This document shows positions 1 through 12,499 of a stretch of 64,000 nt of DNA, piece after piece. Numbering within the stretch: the first letter of the stretch is position 1; the number at the start of each line of letters is the position of its first letter. A program made the position numbers and the translations under genes. The DNA lies in NCBI GenBank assembly GCA_905182995.1, contig CAJJDP010000111.1, forward strand, positions 329,949 through 393,948. Direction: 5' to 3'. The DNA is from Paramecium octaurelia. Its lineage: Eukaryota > Ciliophora > Oligohymenophorea > Peniculida > Parameciidae. Under the pieces are notes generated by a model, which made no database searches, was not told where the DNA came from, and was given only the letters and a program-made list of their open reading frames with translations.

Positions 1-1780
1 TATTATTATGGTTAGTTAGCAAATGAAATGTGAAAAAAGAACAATCGTATAAATTCTCATTAAATTGATGAAAACTAATAGTTTCAAAAGAGCGGTATAC
101 ATAATAAGAATCTACATGAACCAAAATTATGTAAATTTTTGATCTGGTGATTTTCAGTGATTGAACTATTACATAATTGAGTTTTGAATCTGAATCTTGT
201 TTGAGGCTAAGTCATTTAAACCCTTGCTCAGTGGGGTAGAAAGTTTATGTATAGATATGGCTTCTGAATAAGACGGTTATTTTTATAATAAGGTTTAATA
301 ATGTCTTTAATGATACCTTTAGTTTGAATGACTTCTACTTTTTTAACTAATTTTCAAAACTAGATTTTTTAATATATGATATCAAAACTTTTTAGGGATT
401 AGTCAATTTTGTTATTTCTACCCCATGTCTAAGGACTATAAAAGTAGCAGCAAAATAAAAATGTATCTATGGATTGGCTTCCGTTTCAAATCAACTACCA
501 TTATATAACTAATACAACTAATTTATTATGTTCCTATATTCCAATTGCTTAAGATTGAGGTTAATAGAATATATATATTTTTCCATTCATTCTGAAGTTT
601 GTACAAAGAATGTTCTTGATTATTTCCTTTTAAATATTTAAACTGCAAAAAATGCTAAACTTCTCATAAATAAAATTTGTTAGCGACTGGAATTATAATA
701 AAATAGATCGTTCATCTTTGATAAACTTCTTCTTTGGAATTGCGATGATAATTTGAATAAATCGCCATACTCAAAACCCAAAACTACAATCCTACCTGAA
801 TCTCTACCATTATCCTTCAAATGTATTATTCTACGAGTTCATAACAAATTTCAGAAAACCTGAATGTATGAATTGTACCATTTACTTCCTTCTTGTTATG
901 TTATTGCCTCTAATTTACTACTGAATTCTTAGATTATAATTATATTTGTTCTCAATTTATATTCTTAAATTCTATGCGCTTTGCTTTGGATAAATCAATC
1001 ATTTGGGCATTAGGTCTTTAAAATTTCCACACATAGTTTTGTATTCCCGCAATCTTTTTTATCTCATTATTTGATTTACTACAGTCTAACTACACATAAC
1101 AATATCTTATGTAGGTTAGGTAACTTTCTTTATATTCTTAATTTGTAAACATTAACATTTAATCCTATCTACAATATAATAAGAAAATTTCTTAAAAAGA
1201 TAAAAAGTACTATTCGTATTGATTGTAATAACTAGAATTAAAGGAGAATTCTAGAAAAATATTCTTCTGCTGCCATCTGTATTAATTAATTTTTTTCAAA
1301 GATGTATTATTCTACATTTATAATTGGTTTTCAACCTCTTTTTTCATCCGATACTTTTATTATCTTTTAGAAAATATCTTAATTTCCTTAAGACTATTCT
1401 CATCAATTAATAATACCGAAGAAAAATAGTAAATCAAGTAAAAGCTTGATTATTTCTTCTTTTCTTCAGTCTCTCCAAATTAAATTATTCATCCAAAAAT
1501 TTTTCAATGATTAATTAACATCTCCTTTTTTAATTGTATTTAAAAATGAATTACAACATATAAATTTTCTCATGATTTTTACGATCTAGTTTCACGCATT
1601 TTCATCTTTTATTCAAAATTATATTTCTCATATTTCTATTAAAAAATCTATTTACTAATTTTTATTTATTAATTTATTGAATTTTTTAATTCTATTAGGA
1701 ATATTCTTAAAATATATATAGGGGTTATTGCAATTCTAAGATTAATAAAACTAAATATTAAATTAATTCTAATAGAAATA
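1..1780. other. No resolved gene; degenerate coding-like tracts
   Basis: I could not resolve a gene here. On the minus strand about 1-470 is open in ciliate code apart from one TGA, and 690-960 on the same strand contains short protein-like runs in shifting frames. These may be remains of decayed genes. The last part (about 1500-1780) is plain AT-rich sequence that probably holds the promoter of the kinase gene starting at 1784. Confidence 0.3.
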
Positions 1781-1783
1781 GAA

Positions 1784-3298
1784 ATGAGAGAAGGTGATGA
1801 AGTTAAAATAGTACAAATTACATACGTTTTGATAGAACTCCTTCATTCAAGTGCTTATGGAATGGTTTTTAGAGGGGAAAATAAATAATCAAAATAAATA
1901 ATAGCGATAAAGATATAAAATAGTATAAATGAAGATGAATTAAAGGTATTGTAAATTATGAGAAAAAAAACTTATAAAAACTTGGTCAATATTCTTAATT
2001 TTGAACTAATAGGTAGAAAGTATTTTATAGTAATGGAATATGGTAAAGAAAACTTATATGATCGGATAATACGCAAAGGTACAATCCAACCAGATGAAGT
2101 AAGATACATAATGAAGCAAATAGGGAATGGGATTAAAGAAATCCATGATTTAGGTTATGCACACCGAAATATTATAACTGAAAATATATTGATTTTTTAG
2201 GTTTATGAGAACGGAAAAACATAAGATATATATAAGATTTATGATTTTGGCACAATAAAAAATTCAAATGATCTTAAAACTTATAGAGTTGGTACTGCTT
2301 AATATCTTGCTCCAGAATAAGTGAGTGGATAGAATTGTAAATACTCATAAAAAGTTGATATATGGGCTTTTGCAGTTTTGATATATGAATTATTGACTCG
2401 GGAACTATTGTTTGATGGTAATTTATGATTTAATTTAGGTCATAATGAATAAGTTGTACGGTTTAAAATTAAATCTACGACTTAGGCAGATATTGAAAGA
2501 AAAATTAATTAAAATTTGAAAATAGAAAGGAAACATAGAACTCTTCTCTTAGATATGCTGCAAATAGATACTACAAAAAGGTATAGTATTGATTAGGTTA
2601 TCTCAGCCTTGAGAGGATAATCATTAAAGAAGCCCAATCTGAATATAAGAGCATAACCAAATTCTCGTAGTTTTTCTGAGTGTTAAATACAACTACCTTT
2701 GCATTTATTGAACGGATTGCCAAAACCAAATTTGGTTGAACTTGCAAATTAAAATCCACCAAACAATTTTATCCAAGGAAGAACCCTTAATTAAAATTAG
2801 GCAGTTAAAACATAATCAAAAAGTCCATAGATTAACAAATAATTTTACAAGCAGATTTGTTTAAATCCTTAAAATTAATATGGAGAAAAATGTTTTTAAT
2901 AATAATAATAAGGATTATAATAAGGAATAATTCAAAATTAGATACAATATTATCAAAAACAGTAAGTTCTCTAAAGGCCTTAAAATTACTTATAGCCTAA
3001 TCCATGCAGTAATAGAATCAATGAAAATACTGTTTAGTAATAATAAAATGTATTTTAAAATCAGTAACCTTAAAATTGCAACTATTTTACAACTAATAAT
3101 AATTTTCAGTCAGTCTATTCAAATCAGAATAATTAAAATTAAAATTAAAAATAGGGTGATAAATATAAATAAGCATATGGAAATGCTTAAAATTTTTAAG
3201 GATATCAATATTAGTAGTTATCAAAAGAAATTAGAAATTATTTTTCTTCTCCTACAACAAGATAAGAAGTGAAAAAATTAAATATTGAAAGGAAATGA
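1784..3298 (+). CDS. Protein kinase-like protein lacking the HRD aspartate, Gln/Asn-rich tail
   Basis: Reads from ATG 1784 to TGA 3296-3298 in ciliate code as 497 residues with one 21-nt intron (2418-2438) that carries an in-frame TGA. Residues 1 to about 275 form a Ser/Thr kinase fold: invariant lysine in AIK (K43), DFG at 154-156, APE near 174 and a DIWAFAVLIYELL helix. The catalytic loop reads HRNIITEN (127-134) instead of HRDxKxxN, so the catalytic Asp and the following Lys are both replaced, and the glycine-rich loop is reduced to SSAYGMV. The last 200 residues are rich in Gln and Asn, many encoded by TAA/TAG. By family knowledge such a kinase would be weakly active or a pseudokinase; its substrate is unknown. 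The single uninterrupted frame argues against simple pseudogene decay. Confidence 0.85.
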
Positions 3299-3459
3299 AA
3301 TGATTCCCTTTTAGATCTAAATTTATTTAATTTAATAATTTTTATCAGCTAATATTTTACAAAAAAATTTTAATTATGATATTGAAATAGTGATTAAGGA
3401 AAATTAATTTTATTATTATATAATAATTAATAGTAGCATTTTAATAGAAATATCAATGA

Positions 3460-4090
3460 TTGGAGAGTGAAAGTATCACAAGAAGACAGAGACTAAAATA
3501 GAAAAATATCGAATAATGCATAGGATAAATATTAGCATCTGGAGCTATTGCTAAGTTCAACGATCAAAGAAGTCTATAGAATTAGAAATAGCAATAATAA
3601 GTTGTATCACTTATGATGTAGAATTGATTTTTAAATCAAATTATGATAACTTAAAGATTTTCGATACACCAGATGGTTTATATATAAAGAACAGAATACA
3701 AATTTTCGAAAACAATCTTACACATCTTTCTGCAGAATCAAATAAGGAGAAAAATATTTGGTTTCCAAAAAATACTGGTTTTAAGGGAATCCAAAATCTA
3801 GAAGCATTGAGCCATTATTAGGACAATCTATCATTATTTTTTGTTTTAAGAAATCTAAAGACAATGCGGTTGAACTTGAGACTCCAGTCATACAACAATC
3901 TAAAAATTTTGCCTTTTTCAATTTTGATTTATAAATGGAGGATATTATTCAAAAAATTATGCTCTTAAACTCTTTGGGTAGTCTATCATTATCAGGTCTA
4001 GTTAATAATATCCTTATTATTTAAATAATTACTGTGTACTGATGAATATCATCAATTGGAAATTCTGCTATTATTTGCTTATAAAAATAC
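3460..4090 (+). pseudogene. Broken coding remnant, unknown product
   Basis: Coding-like protein sequence runs on the plus strand in three successive frames: about 3464-3616 (ends at TGA), 3613-3790 (contains DTPDGLYIKNR), then about 3786-4040 (contains KKSKDNAVELETP and a leucine-rich stretch ending in SLSLSGLVNN). No family was recognised. The frame changes coincide with no convincing GT...TAG intron, so I call it a pseudogene fragment. It converges on the minus-strand WD40 pseudogene that follows. Confidence 0.4.
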
Positions 4091-4229
4091 TGCAGACAAA
4101 AAAATAAGTATTTTCAACTGGATATTAGTTATTTTATGTTTCAATTTAAATATTCCTAAATCTATTCGGAAAATATCGACTTTCAGTCAAAAATAAATTA
4201 TAAATTTTTAATATTTAGGATATTATTCT

Positions 4230-5416
4230 TCGTTGTTCTGTATACTTTCTGATTTGTATTTATTAAGATTTTTAATCCCAAGTAATCAACTACTCTCCAT
4301 CATCACTCATTTACCCATATATAATTTCACTGTCAAATAGAATAGATTACTCCACTTCAAATTGATCAGCTTCTCACTAATAATTATTTTTATTTCATAA
4401 ATTTATTATGGAAATAACCCACCTGAATTTCTAATAAAATATTGATTAACAACAATATCTTTAGTTTTAGCGAACTATTTAGATATATTATTGATTTCGC
4501 AGACATGCATTAAATTGCTTATTGCAGGTTGAAAGATGAATTAATTATTGTTGATAAAGCAGATACGATATCCCATTTCTTCAACTTTAATATTTTAAAT
4601 AACAATCCACTTTTTATTTAATTCAGAGTACTCAATTACTAATATTAATTATCAGTTCCACAAGAAATAACTTTATTTTCTTAATAATTAAACTTAATTA
4701 ATAGATATTATCATTATCATTATGATCTGTGATAGTTTATGAACAGATCCAATCATTTTGTTTAACCCAAAATTTTATAGTTTCATCTGCACTACTTGAT
4801 ATAAATAGATCTTCTTTATTATTCAAAATTAAGTATCGAATCGACTTATTATGTGCTTAAATTGTTTATGAACAATTCCATTAATTATTGTTATTGCTTG
4901 ACCAAATTATAATAGATCCACCCTCATCTCCTAATATAAACTATTTGGATTTTTTCATGAAAGATAATGTAAGTACGTTATTTTGATAAATCTAATCACT
5001 TTCATTTGATTTTTAATTCATGGTTATGATGTCTAATTCTTTAAAGAGACTATACTCTTATAACCTTAAACCTAATGATTATAAATTTGATATCCAATTC
5101 TATGAGATGTCCATAATTTGATCTAATTTAAAACTAGAAAATTCTTCAAAGTATATAGATGATCTAAAAGTGACTAAATTTTTTTTATCATTGGTTCAAT
5201 CATAGTTTCCAAGTTTTCTAATTATATCTTCTTATCATCTTCGATCGTTTAGATGAGTTTTTCAAATTCTACCTTCTTCACATCTGAATCTTAATACCCA
5301 AAACATTGGCGGCATAACAATCTTTTATTTTGTTCACATTTATGATCTAGAACAACCATACTAATTGGTAGTTAATGTTTCATGGAACAAATAAAATCTT
5401 TCACTTTTTCCATCAT
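4230..5416 (-). pseudogene. WD40-repeat protein pseudogene (paralogue of 17712-19358)
   Basis: Starts at ATG 5416. The N-terminus has the same Cys/His layout as the intact paralogue: CSMKHQLP, then CRQC about 25 residues later, a short zinc-binding-like head. A coiled-coil-like stretch follows. WD40 repeats appear later (SSADETIKFWVKQ near 4780; IIIWSS near 4915), and the tail (IYGQMSDDGEQLITWD, about 4285) aligns with the tail of the 17712 gene (IYGTITNNGQYLVYWD). At least three frame changes are needed to read through (near 5130, near 4680 and before the tail), with no intron-like sequence at those points. I infer a frameshifted, inactive copy. Confidence 0.7.
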
Positions 5417-5419
5417 CTA

Positions 5420-7150
5420 TGGTTTATAAATTTAATTAAATAATTAGTTTTGTGCCGCCATCAGTATAGCTTTAAAAATCAAAATTGGTAAAATACTATG
5501 CTTGCAATTTCTGTTCTCTTCAATTTTTCCTCCTCTTAATTGAATTTTAACCTATATATTTTCCTTCCTTCCCATTTAATTTTCAGTAGAATTAAATTTG
5601 ATAATTTAATTAAAGTATTTTCTCTAATGATTAAATTATACATTGTTATTGTTTCCGCTCATTGAATATCCATAATTCATTTACTATAAAATTACATAGA
5701 TGTATTAATTATTTAAAAAATTAAAGCTCACCTAAAAAATAAATATATAGACAAAATATTAAAATTCAAATTCTATAGCTTTGAACCGAATATTTCTAGT
5801 TATCTCTTTTTATTAATGATGTCGAATTATATTTTTATTGCCTATCATTAATTTATTTGATTGATCGAAAATTTACATTAAAAAATGATTAAATAATTCC
5901 TTTTCACGACAGCTGAATTTTGAATCAATAAATCCTAAAAACAGTTTTATTAATGTTGATACATTTATGTAATTCAAATAGGTGTTATCCATTTTTAAAT
6001 TAGGACATTCCTGCTAATTACTCGTTTGGCAATAATTAAGTTCATAACTCTAAAAAATTTGAAGATATATTTCTTTTTTGCATATCGATATTGGAAAACA
6101 ATGAGCTTCATATTATTTATTTTTTTGTAAAAGGTCTATATTTTATTATGGAGGGTTTAAGTTTCAAAACTGGACGTTGAGAACCCTAAAATTTTTCATT
6201 TTGAATAATTAAATTTTGCAAACCACATTAATAATACAATAAATGGTTGTATTCCAATTAGATTTTTCTACTTTATCGTGCCCATGCATTTACTAGTCAC
6301 TAACTTATAAAATGCATTTTTTAATTTTTAAAGGACAATCTTCTCAAAGAGTTTTAGTCACTTATAAAATATTAGCCAACAGAGATGATTATGTTTTCTG
6401 TTTAGGTAAATATCCTATTATCTTTGATGAAGGGATTGAATAAGCTATTACCAATTTTCTGATTTAGATTCTTAATAATCTACTACAATCTTTAGGTCAT
6501 TCAATTAGAATTATTTTATCTTCCTTATTTCAATCCTTATTAATATAGCACTATTATTAGTTCCTGTTCTCACTACTCAGTAAGTTTAATAAATTACTAT
6601 GAAGCTACGAATCCAATATTTTTCTATTTGAATTTCTGATCCTTCATTGGATTCTACAAGTTGAGGAAATCAATAACGCATTTGTGATTTTATTAATGAT
6701 GATTAAATGAGTGATTCCTCCTTTGGAAAAATAATTTTATATGATATTTTCATTAATTAAACTAATTTATATTGATAAATGTTAGTCTGTTAGCTTAGAT
6801 CTCAATTCCCAACTAAATTTTGATTAAGTTTTATATAAAGTCTTTTAAGGTTCTAGTTATTAACAATATAACATAATAACAAACAGCATTAAATAAAGTT
6901 TTCTAGATCAACCTCAACACAGTCTCGCTAATTCTATCATTTAGGTCAAATAATCTTAGCACCTGCTTAAACACACTAGAGTACTTAAGTTTAAATGAGA
7001 TCAATAATAAAATAGATCGTCCATTATTTTACATACATTTCTTTATGTAAAATTATTATTTTATTAGTTAGAAAAAATTTCAAATTTCATAAACCTGTAT
7101 TGAGAATTAAAATTCTGATTTTCATTCCAAAAGAGCAAGATTTAAACCTG
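5420..7150. other. No resolved gene
   Basis: Very AT-rich. The minus strand gives short protein-like runs in changing frames (for example around 6340-6470 and 5900-6080) but no start, stop or intron structure could be put together. Probably decayed coding sequence plus intergenic DNA. Confidence 0.3.
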
Positions 7151-7159
7151 CAGTTGTTC

Positions 7160-7888
7160 TCATGTGGTTGAATAAATTCGATAAGAATCTGAATAATTTA
7201 GCTAGATATTATAATCATATTCTGCAACTATCCTTCTAAGATTTGTTTCCATAGCTTTTGCAATCTTTCCTCCTTGCGTTATCAATACGCTTCTCCTTCT
7301 ATAATTATTATAGCATAAAAAAGAATTGACCATTAAAAATTATATAGTTTTGTTAAGTTAATCGACTTATTTTGCCTTTTAATAATATTTATTCCAAATT
7401 TTAGGGTGAAATTATATTCTAAAAATAACAATAATCCTTTTCTTCTTGATTGCTTTACAATTCTTCGACTGTTGAATTTATTATAAATGGCTTATGCCTT
7501 AAAATTCCATCTCTTAAATATAATAATCATTTTTTTAAATGCTAATTTTCCAATCAGCTTTTATATACATCTACTATCTTCTTGCAATCTTAATCCAATT
7601 TTTTAATTTGTATCTAATAATTCATTCCAAAATGTTATCTAAATCTGGTAGGTCTATTGAATATCTGTAAGACATTAGAATTTAATGGAATCTGATACAT
7701 TATTATTCTGTGCTTATAAAATCTATGCAATCCTTAATTATTAACTTTAATCTACATTTATCCTAACCTAAAGGTCCCTCAGCATTTTTTTTAGGATTTG
7801 TATTAGTGGAAGCACTTCTATCATGTTTCTTCTCTAATATTGTTAAAACTCTTTAAAGCTGATTGGTATGCAAATCATTATGATTCAT
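7160..7888 (-). pseudogene. 243-codon frame with one internal TGA, unknown product
   Basis: From ATG 7888 (minus) one constant frame reaches TGA at 7160-7162 (243 codons), interrupted once by an in-frame TGA at codon 89 (7622-7624). The N-terminal half is hydrophilic and Lys/Asn-rich (contains KKNAEGPLGQDKCRLK) and the second half is rich in Lys and Gln. No domain was recognised. Past the end, other frames on this strand still look coding, so the original gene was probably longer. It may be a pseudogene, or the TGA may be read through; nothing in the sequence decides this. Confidence 0.4.
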
Positions 7889-7987
7889 AACACAAAAGAA
7901 AATACATAATAAAAAATATTATATACATATAAACAAAAATTGAAATTTGCATTATTATATATTGAAATTATATATTAATTATTTTAA

Positions 7988-10900
7988 ATGAGAATTAAAT
8001 GGATTTATTTAGTATTCATTATCATTCAAGTTTTTGGAAATAGTGAAGAATAATGCAAAGTAAAGTTTTTTTTATACATAATTAGTCAAAATAAATGGAA
8101 AGTGCTTTAATAACAATTGCAAGTGGCGAAAATTTTGAATTCCATTTATTTGACTATGGATTTGCAGATGACCTGGTCTATTAAACGATAAGTGATTCTA
8201 ATCAATAGGTAGCTTTTCCGTGGACACATTTGATAAGAAAAACTAGATATAGTATTATTCAAGATGAAGTTATTGATGTAATTGTTAAAAATAAAGCATA
8301 ATACAATAGCAATTATTATTGCTTTTTAAGATCTACTTAGAATAAATAAATAGTTTATAGTCTAGTTAATTGCTAACTTGTCACTGATGAGGAGATAATA
8401 TATTATGATGTTGAATTCATTATCAAACAAGAGCAATGCTATTAAATAAATTATGAAGATGATTATTATTTAGTAACATGCAAAGATAATGTTACAAATC
8501 AACTCGAGTTCACGATATTTCATTTAGAAACAAAACTATTAAAAAATATTCTCATACCAAATATTATAATTCCTCCAGAATCAAGTGTCAAGGTTAAATT
8601 TCATTATTTTTATTTTGGGGTTTTAATTAATAAAGGCAGAATGGAAAACGATAAGTATATATCAGAAATTTCTTAACTAATCGTGTTTTTTCTTACCTCT
8701 AAAAAGGAAAATTTAAACGAGATAATATAAATATTTAAATAATGTGATGTTCAAAGCCAGCCTGATGATTTCATTACTGACTTTGCTTTATATAAGGAGC
8801 TTGGTAAGATAGATATTAATAGTAATAGTATTCATCACAAGCTTCAAAAGAGGATTAACATTTCGAAATTTGAGAATCGCATGGAGTTCTGAAATTACTG
8901 TTGTTAGTGGTGAAAAAAAATAGATTTTTGGAGTACATATTCCAAGAACATACAAAGATATACCCAGCTCTGAATACTCTATTTTTCTTGTGATTTGGGG
9001 TGAAGATTTTTTAAAATTTATTCATATACAAATAAGTCAAATTTACGGTATTCAAAAATCAAAATTCTCTAGATAACAACTTATAAAAGTATATCAATTA
9101 AAGTCAGAAAAATTATTCAAGCGCAAAGTTGTATCCACAAACTCTTATTTAGTTTTGTCAAATGACGAGGAATTTTAAGTTTATTTCATTGGTGTTGGTA
9201 AAAGAGATGGAGTTTCATTGATTTACTAAAGTTATGCAAATTCAAGATTTTATGTCATTAGTCCAGACTCAAACTAACTCGTATATGCGGAGGAAAATGT
9301 TTCATATACTTTAGAGTTACAATTACCAAAAATAGAAATTATTGGTCTTACTGAAATACAAAATCCTTAATTGCTTTAACTAAAAGTCGAGCCATTTGAC
9401 AATCATTTGAATATAAAATGTTTAGATACCAAAATATACTATCAAGTATAACAGTTGGATGAAACGAAAATTTGGCCAAAATTTTATAATCAAAAAGAGT
9501 AGAATGTTTTCATTTTGAAGTATACTAAAAAAGAGTTAACACCATACATTGATTTAAGTAAAGTTTTTTCCGGTTCAGCCTTAAACATAGAGGATGTGAA
9601 TTTTGTTAATAAAGAAGCCATATTTACACCATCGTATGTGGATGCAACTTTTTAGTATGATTATATAATAATTGATAATAATATGTACAAAAAGGTTGAT
9701 TATGTAGGTACCTGTGTATTTTCATATCCAAAAACCATTCGGAAACACTTTTTATTCGTAAAATTAGGGACATCACTCTATGTAATGTAATGTTAATATC
9801 AATCATATTAACTCTGTTTCAAAACTTTAACAATACTTGTTCAAATTGATGATATTTAAGATTTAATTTGTGTAACTGATGGCTCAACATTTTAGGTTGC
9901 AATAGTTTAAAATATGCAACATAGTTTTATTGGAGACTAAGTAACTACTGTTAATATAGAAATTAAAAATGAATAATTATAAATAACATATACTGTTTAT
10001 GACACCTATTAAGAAAGTAAAGGAAGTATTCTCTCTATTTTATAATATCCATATCTTTAAGTATTCACAAAGCTAAGCGGTGATGTTTATACACTGAATT
10101 TGAGAGGATAAGATGAGATGGGCAACATAAAAATTAAAAGTCTTGAATTAAACTGTTTAAATTTATTTGAATTAGCAAATGATCAGGAAAATTATGCAGG
10201 TCTCTTCTTTCTTCCAATGATAAAAGAGAGAAATTTTATATACCATGCCACAATTGAACTTTATAATATCTAAAGATTTGTGGACAGATTAAAATATGTA
10301 GGTTCCATCATTTGCGGTGTAACTAAACTACCAATGAAAGAAAGGTTGTAAGTTCAACTAACTAAAGAAGGTATTTTTATTTTATCAACTTGTGATATAT
10401 CAGAGGATAAATAAAGCAAAAAATTATTATTTATTGAGAAATCAATACTTTTTAGATAATTGATGAAAAAAAAAACAGACCAAATGTCAATTAACAAATT
10501 TAAAACTCAAATATATCCAACTTACTAACTTTAAAAAATCTAAAAAATTAAAGCAACAAGAAATTTCTTATATGTTTATGGTAGTGAAATTGATGCACCT
10601 GCTTGCATCTATATATATAGAATCTATGCAAATCAAATGGATATTTTGTATCATGTAATCAGACCTAACATCTCAAGCCTTAAAATATTCAATGCTATCA
10701 GTATTTGGGAGTATGATTTAATTTTAATATCGTTTAATGAATTTAAGAGAATTCTTATAAATCCGAATAAATTTCTAAATTTTACTAGGTCAAATGGAAC
10801 TGCAAAATCCAAGTTGGATGATGATGAACTTATTGATATTAAACTGAGGACACTGATTCCAAAAGATAATAACAAGATAAATGAATTTTAGATAAAACTT

Positions 10901-11350
10901 ACATGTACTGATTGTTAAAGAAAAAACAACTAGGGTTGATCAGAAGAATTACCTAAATTGAATGATTAGTATTAAAAATTTATTGTAAATCATTAATTTT
11001 TTGTATATCAATATTTTCTTGAGACCATTGTTCTTTTTATATCTTATAAACTCTACTATTAGTTTAAATAAAAATAGGAAAATAATGCCAAATTAATTTT
11101 TAATGTAGAAAAGATACCATCATACTCAAGCACAACTCATATTCATGTTTCTTGCTCCCAAAATATATTAGCAAAGTTCCATAAAATTAACAGCATGACG
11201 TTAATTAGTTTTAATTTCAACATATTAAGAAAAATTATGATTTCAATTTCTGAAATAGATACTTTTGGAATAGAATTTTATAGATTTTCCGCCCTTATTC
11301 CAGTAAGCCCACAGGTAATACACAATATTTTAAAATTTATTTGTTTATGA
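7988..11350 (+). CDS. Large secreted/membrane protein, unknown function, late in-frame TGA
   Basis: ATG 7988 begins a signal peptide (MRIKWIYLVFIIIQVFG). Intron 1 is 8060-8085 (26 nt) and intron 2 is 8804-8828 (25 nt; a 19-nt alternative would also keep the frame). Exon 3 then stays open to a TGA at 10937-10939, giving 966 residues. The same frame continues past that TGA for 137 codons to TGA 11348-11350 with protein-like sequence including a probable membrane helix (YFLETIVLFISYKLYY, about 11015). Either the TGA is a nonsense change, or it is removed by an atypical 39-nt intron (10905-10943), or it is read through. A further 39-nt intron near the end (11315-11353) would move the stop to 11357-11359. 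Family unknown; the long, Tyr/Ile-rich secreted protein with few cysteines resembles ciliate-specific membrane proteins. Confidence 0.75.
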
Positions 11351-11369
11351 TAGGCTTGAATTTCCTTCT

Positions 11370-12490
11370 GCCTTATTTAAATAACTCAAAATATTTATCA
11401 TCAGGAATATAATGAATATATATAAATATAATCCTTCATCCTCAATTTTAGAATAAATATTTAACATTTCATTGTAATATACTTCCTATAAAGCAAACCT
11501 TACTACAAATTTCTACCTTTCCTAATAAATCAAAAGAGCCAAAATTAGGTATATTTGTACATTTTATTAATGGAAGGAGTCGTAGATACAAATAATATTA
11601 ATCCTCCATCTGATCTTCATCATTGAACATTTTTCAATCAATCTTTTACCCACTTCTAACATTTTCTGTTCATATTCAGAATTACTTGTGTGTAAATTCA
11701 TAAAAGATCGTCATATTAAACTATTTATCCAAATTAATTGTCTAGTTTTATCATTTATTCAATTCTGCTATTCTTATTTGTGACTTATACATCTAATTTT
11801 ATTACATCTTTCCAAAGTATATATAGTATTCTTCTTCTTTTAGCACCTCAGGGTATTCCTGAAAATTTATATGTATTGATGAACTATTTTTGCCTTTATT
11901 GGTATATTATATTGCCCTTCAAACATATTAATTTTCATCTTTATCCCTCTTGATTAGTGAAAACATTTCTTATTATTTCTATCCAATCATATATTTTTTA
12001 GTTAAATCTCCATTTTTACAACGAAATTTGGTGTGTAATTGGTTGTCTGCCCAATAAGTTGGTGGAGTGAATTCACAAATCCTTAATATAATTAAGTATT
12101 GTTCATTTTCTCTAATCGCTGTCTATGTTGGTTTGATTTCTTTGAAACTTTCTCCTGCAATTTTTGAAACCTTAATTTTTCGATTAAGATTTGCGATAAC
12201 ACCCTTTAGAATCTGAAATCGATTTCTTTGAAGTAATTCTATTTTAGACTTGAATTTTTTCGTTATCAATGCTTTTTTGGAGCAGTCAAAACCTCATATA
12301 AAAACTTCTTAGCATCTATTTGAATTTGATTCTTATTAAACAGAAATACTCTTGTAGGATTCTTTTAATAAAATAATGAATTTCTATTACTTTCATCTTT
12401 TTTATTAATTTACTGAATAAATCTTATCAAAATTTAGACCTTGAGGGGGCTGTTTCAGGCCCCTCGAGTGGATGAGAATGCTATAAATAT
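11370..12490 (-). pseudogene. Broken coding remnant, unknown product
   Basis: The minus strand is clearly protein-like, most obviously about 11940-12290, where one frame without TGA includes VSKIAGESFKEIKPTQTAIR and ICEFTPPTYWADNQL. The frame changes before about 12300 and again near 11930, and the downstream part (about 11500-11700, DEDQMEDQYYLYLRLLPL) is in yet another frame. No intron boundaries explain the shifts. No family recognised. Confidence 0.45.
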
Positions 12491-12499
12491 TTAACAAAA

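Noticed and set aside
10637..10891. Separate 84-residue ORF and its antisense partner near 10637-10891
   Set aside because: The plus-strand ORF is the standard-code slice of exon 3 of the 7988 gene; the antisense frame has no support.
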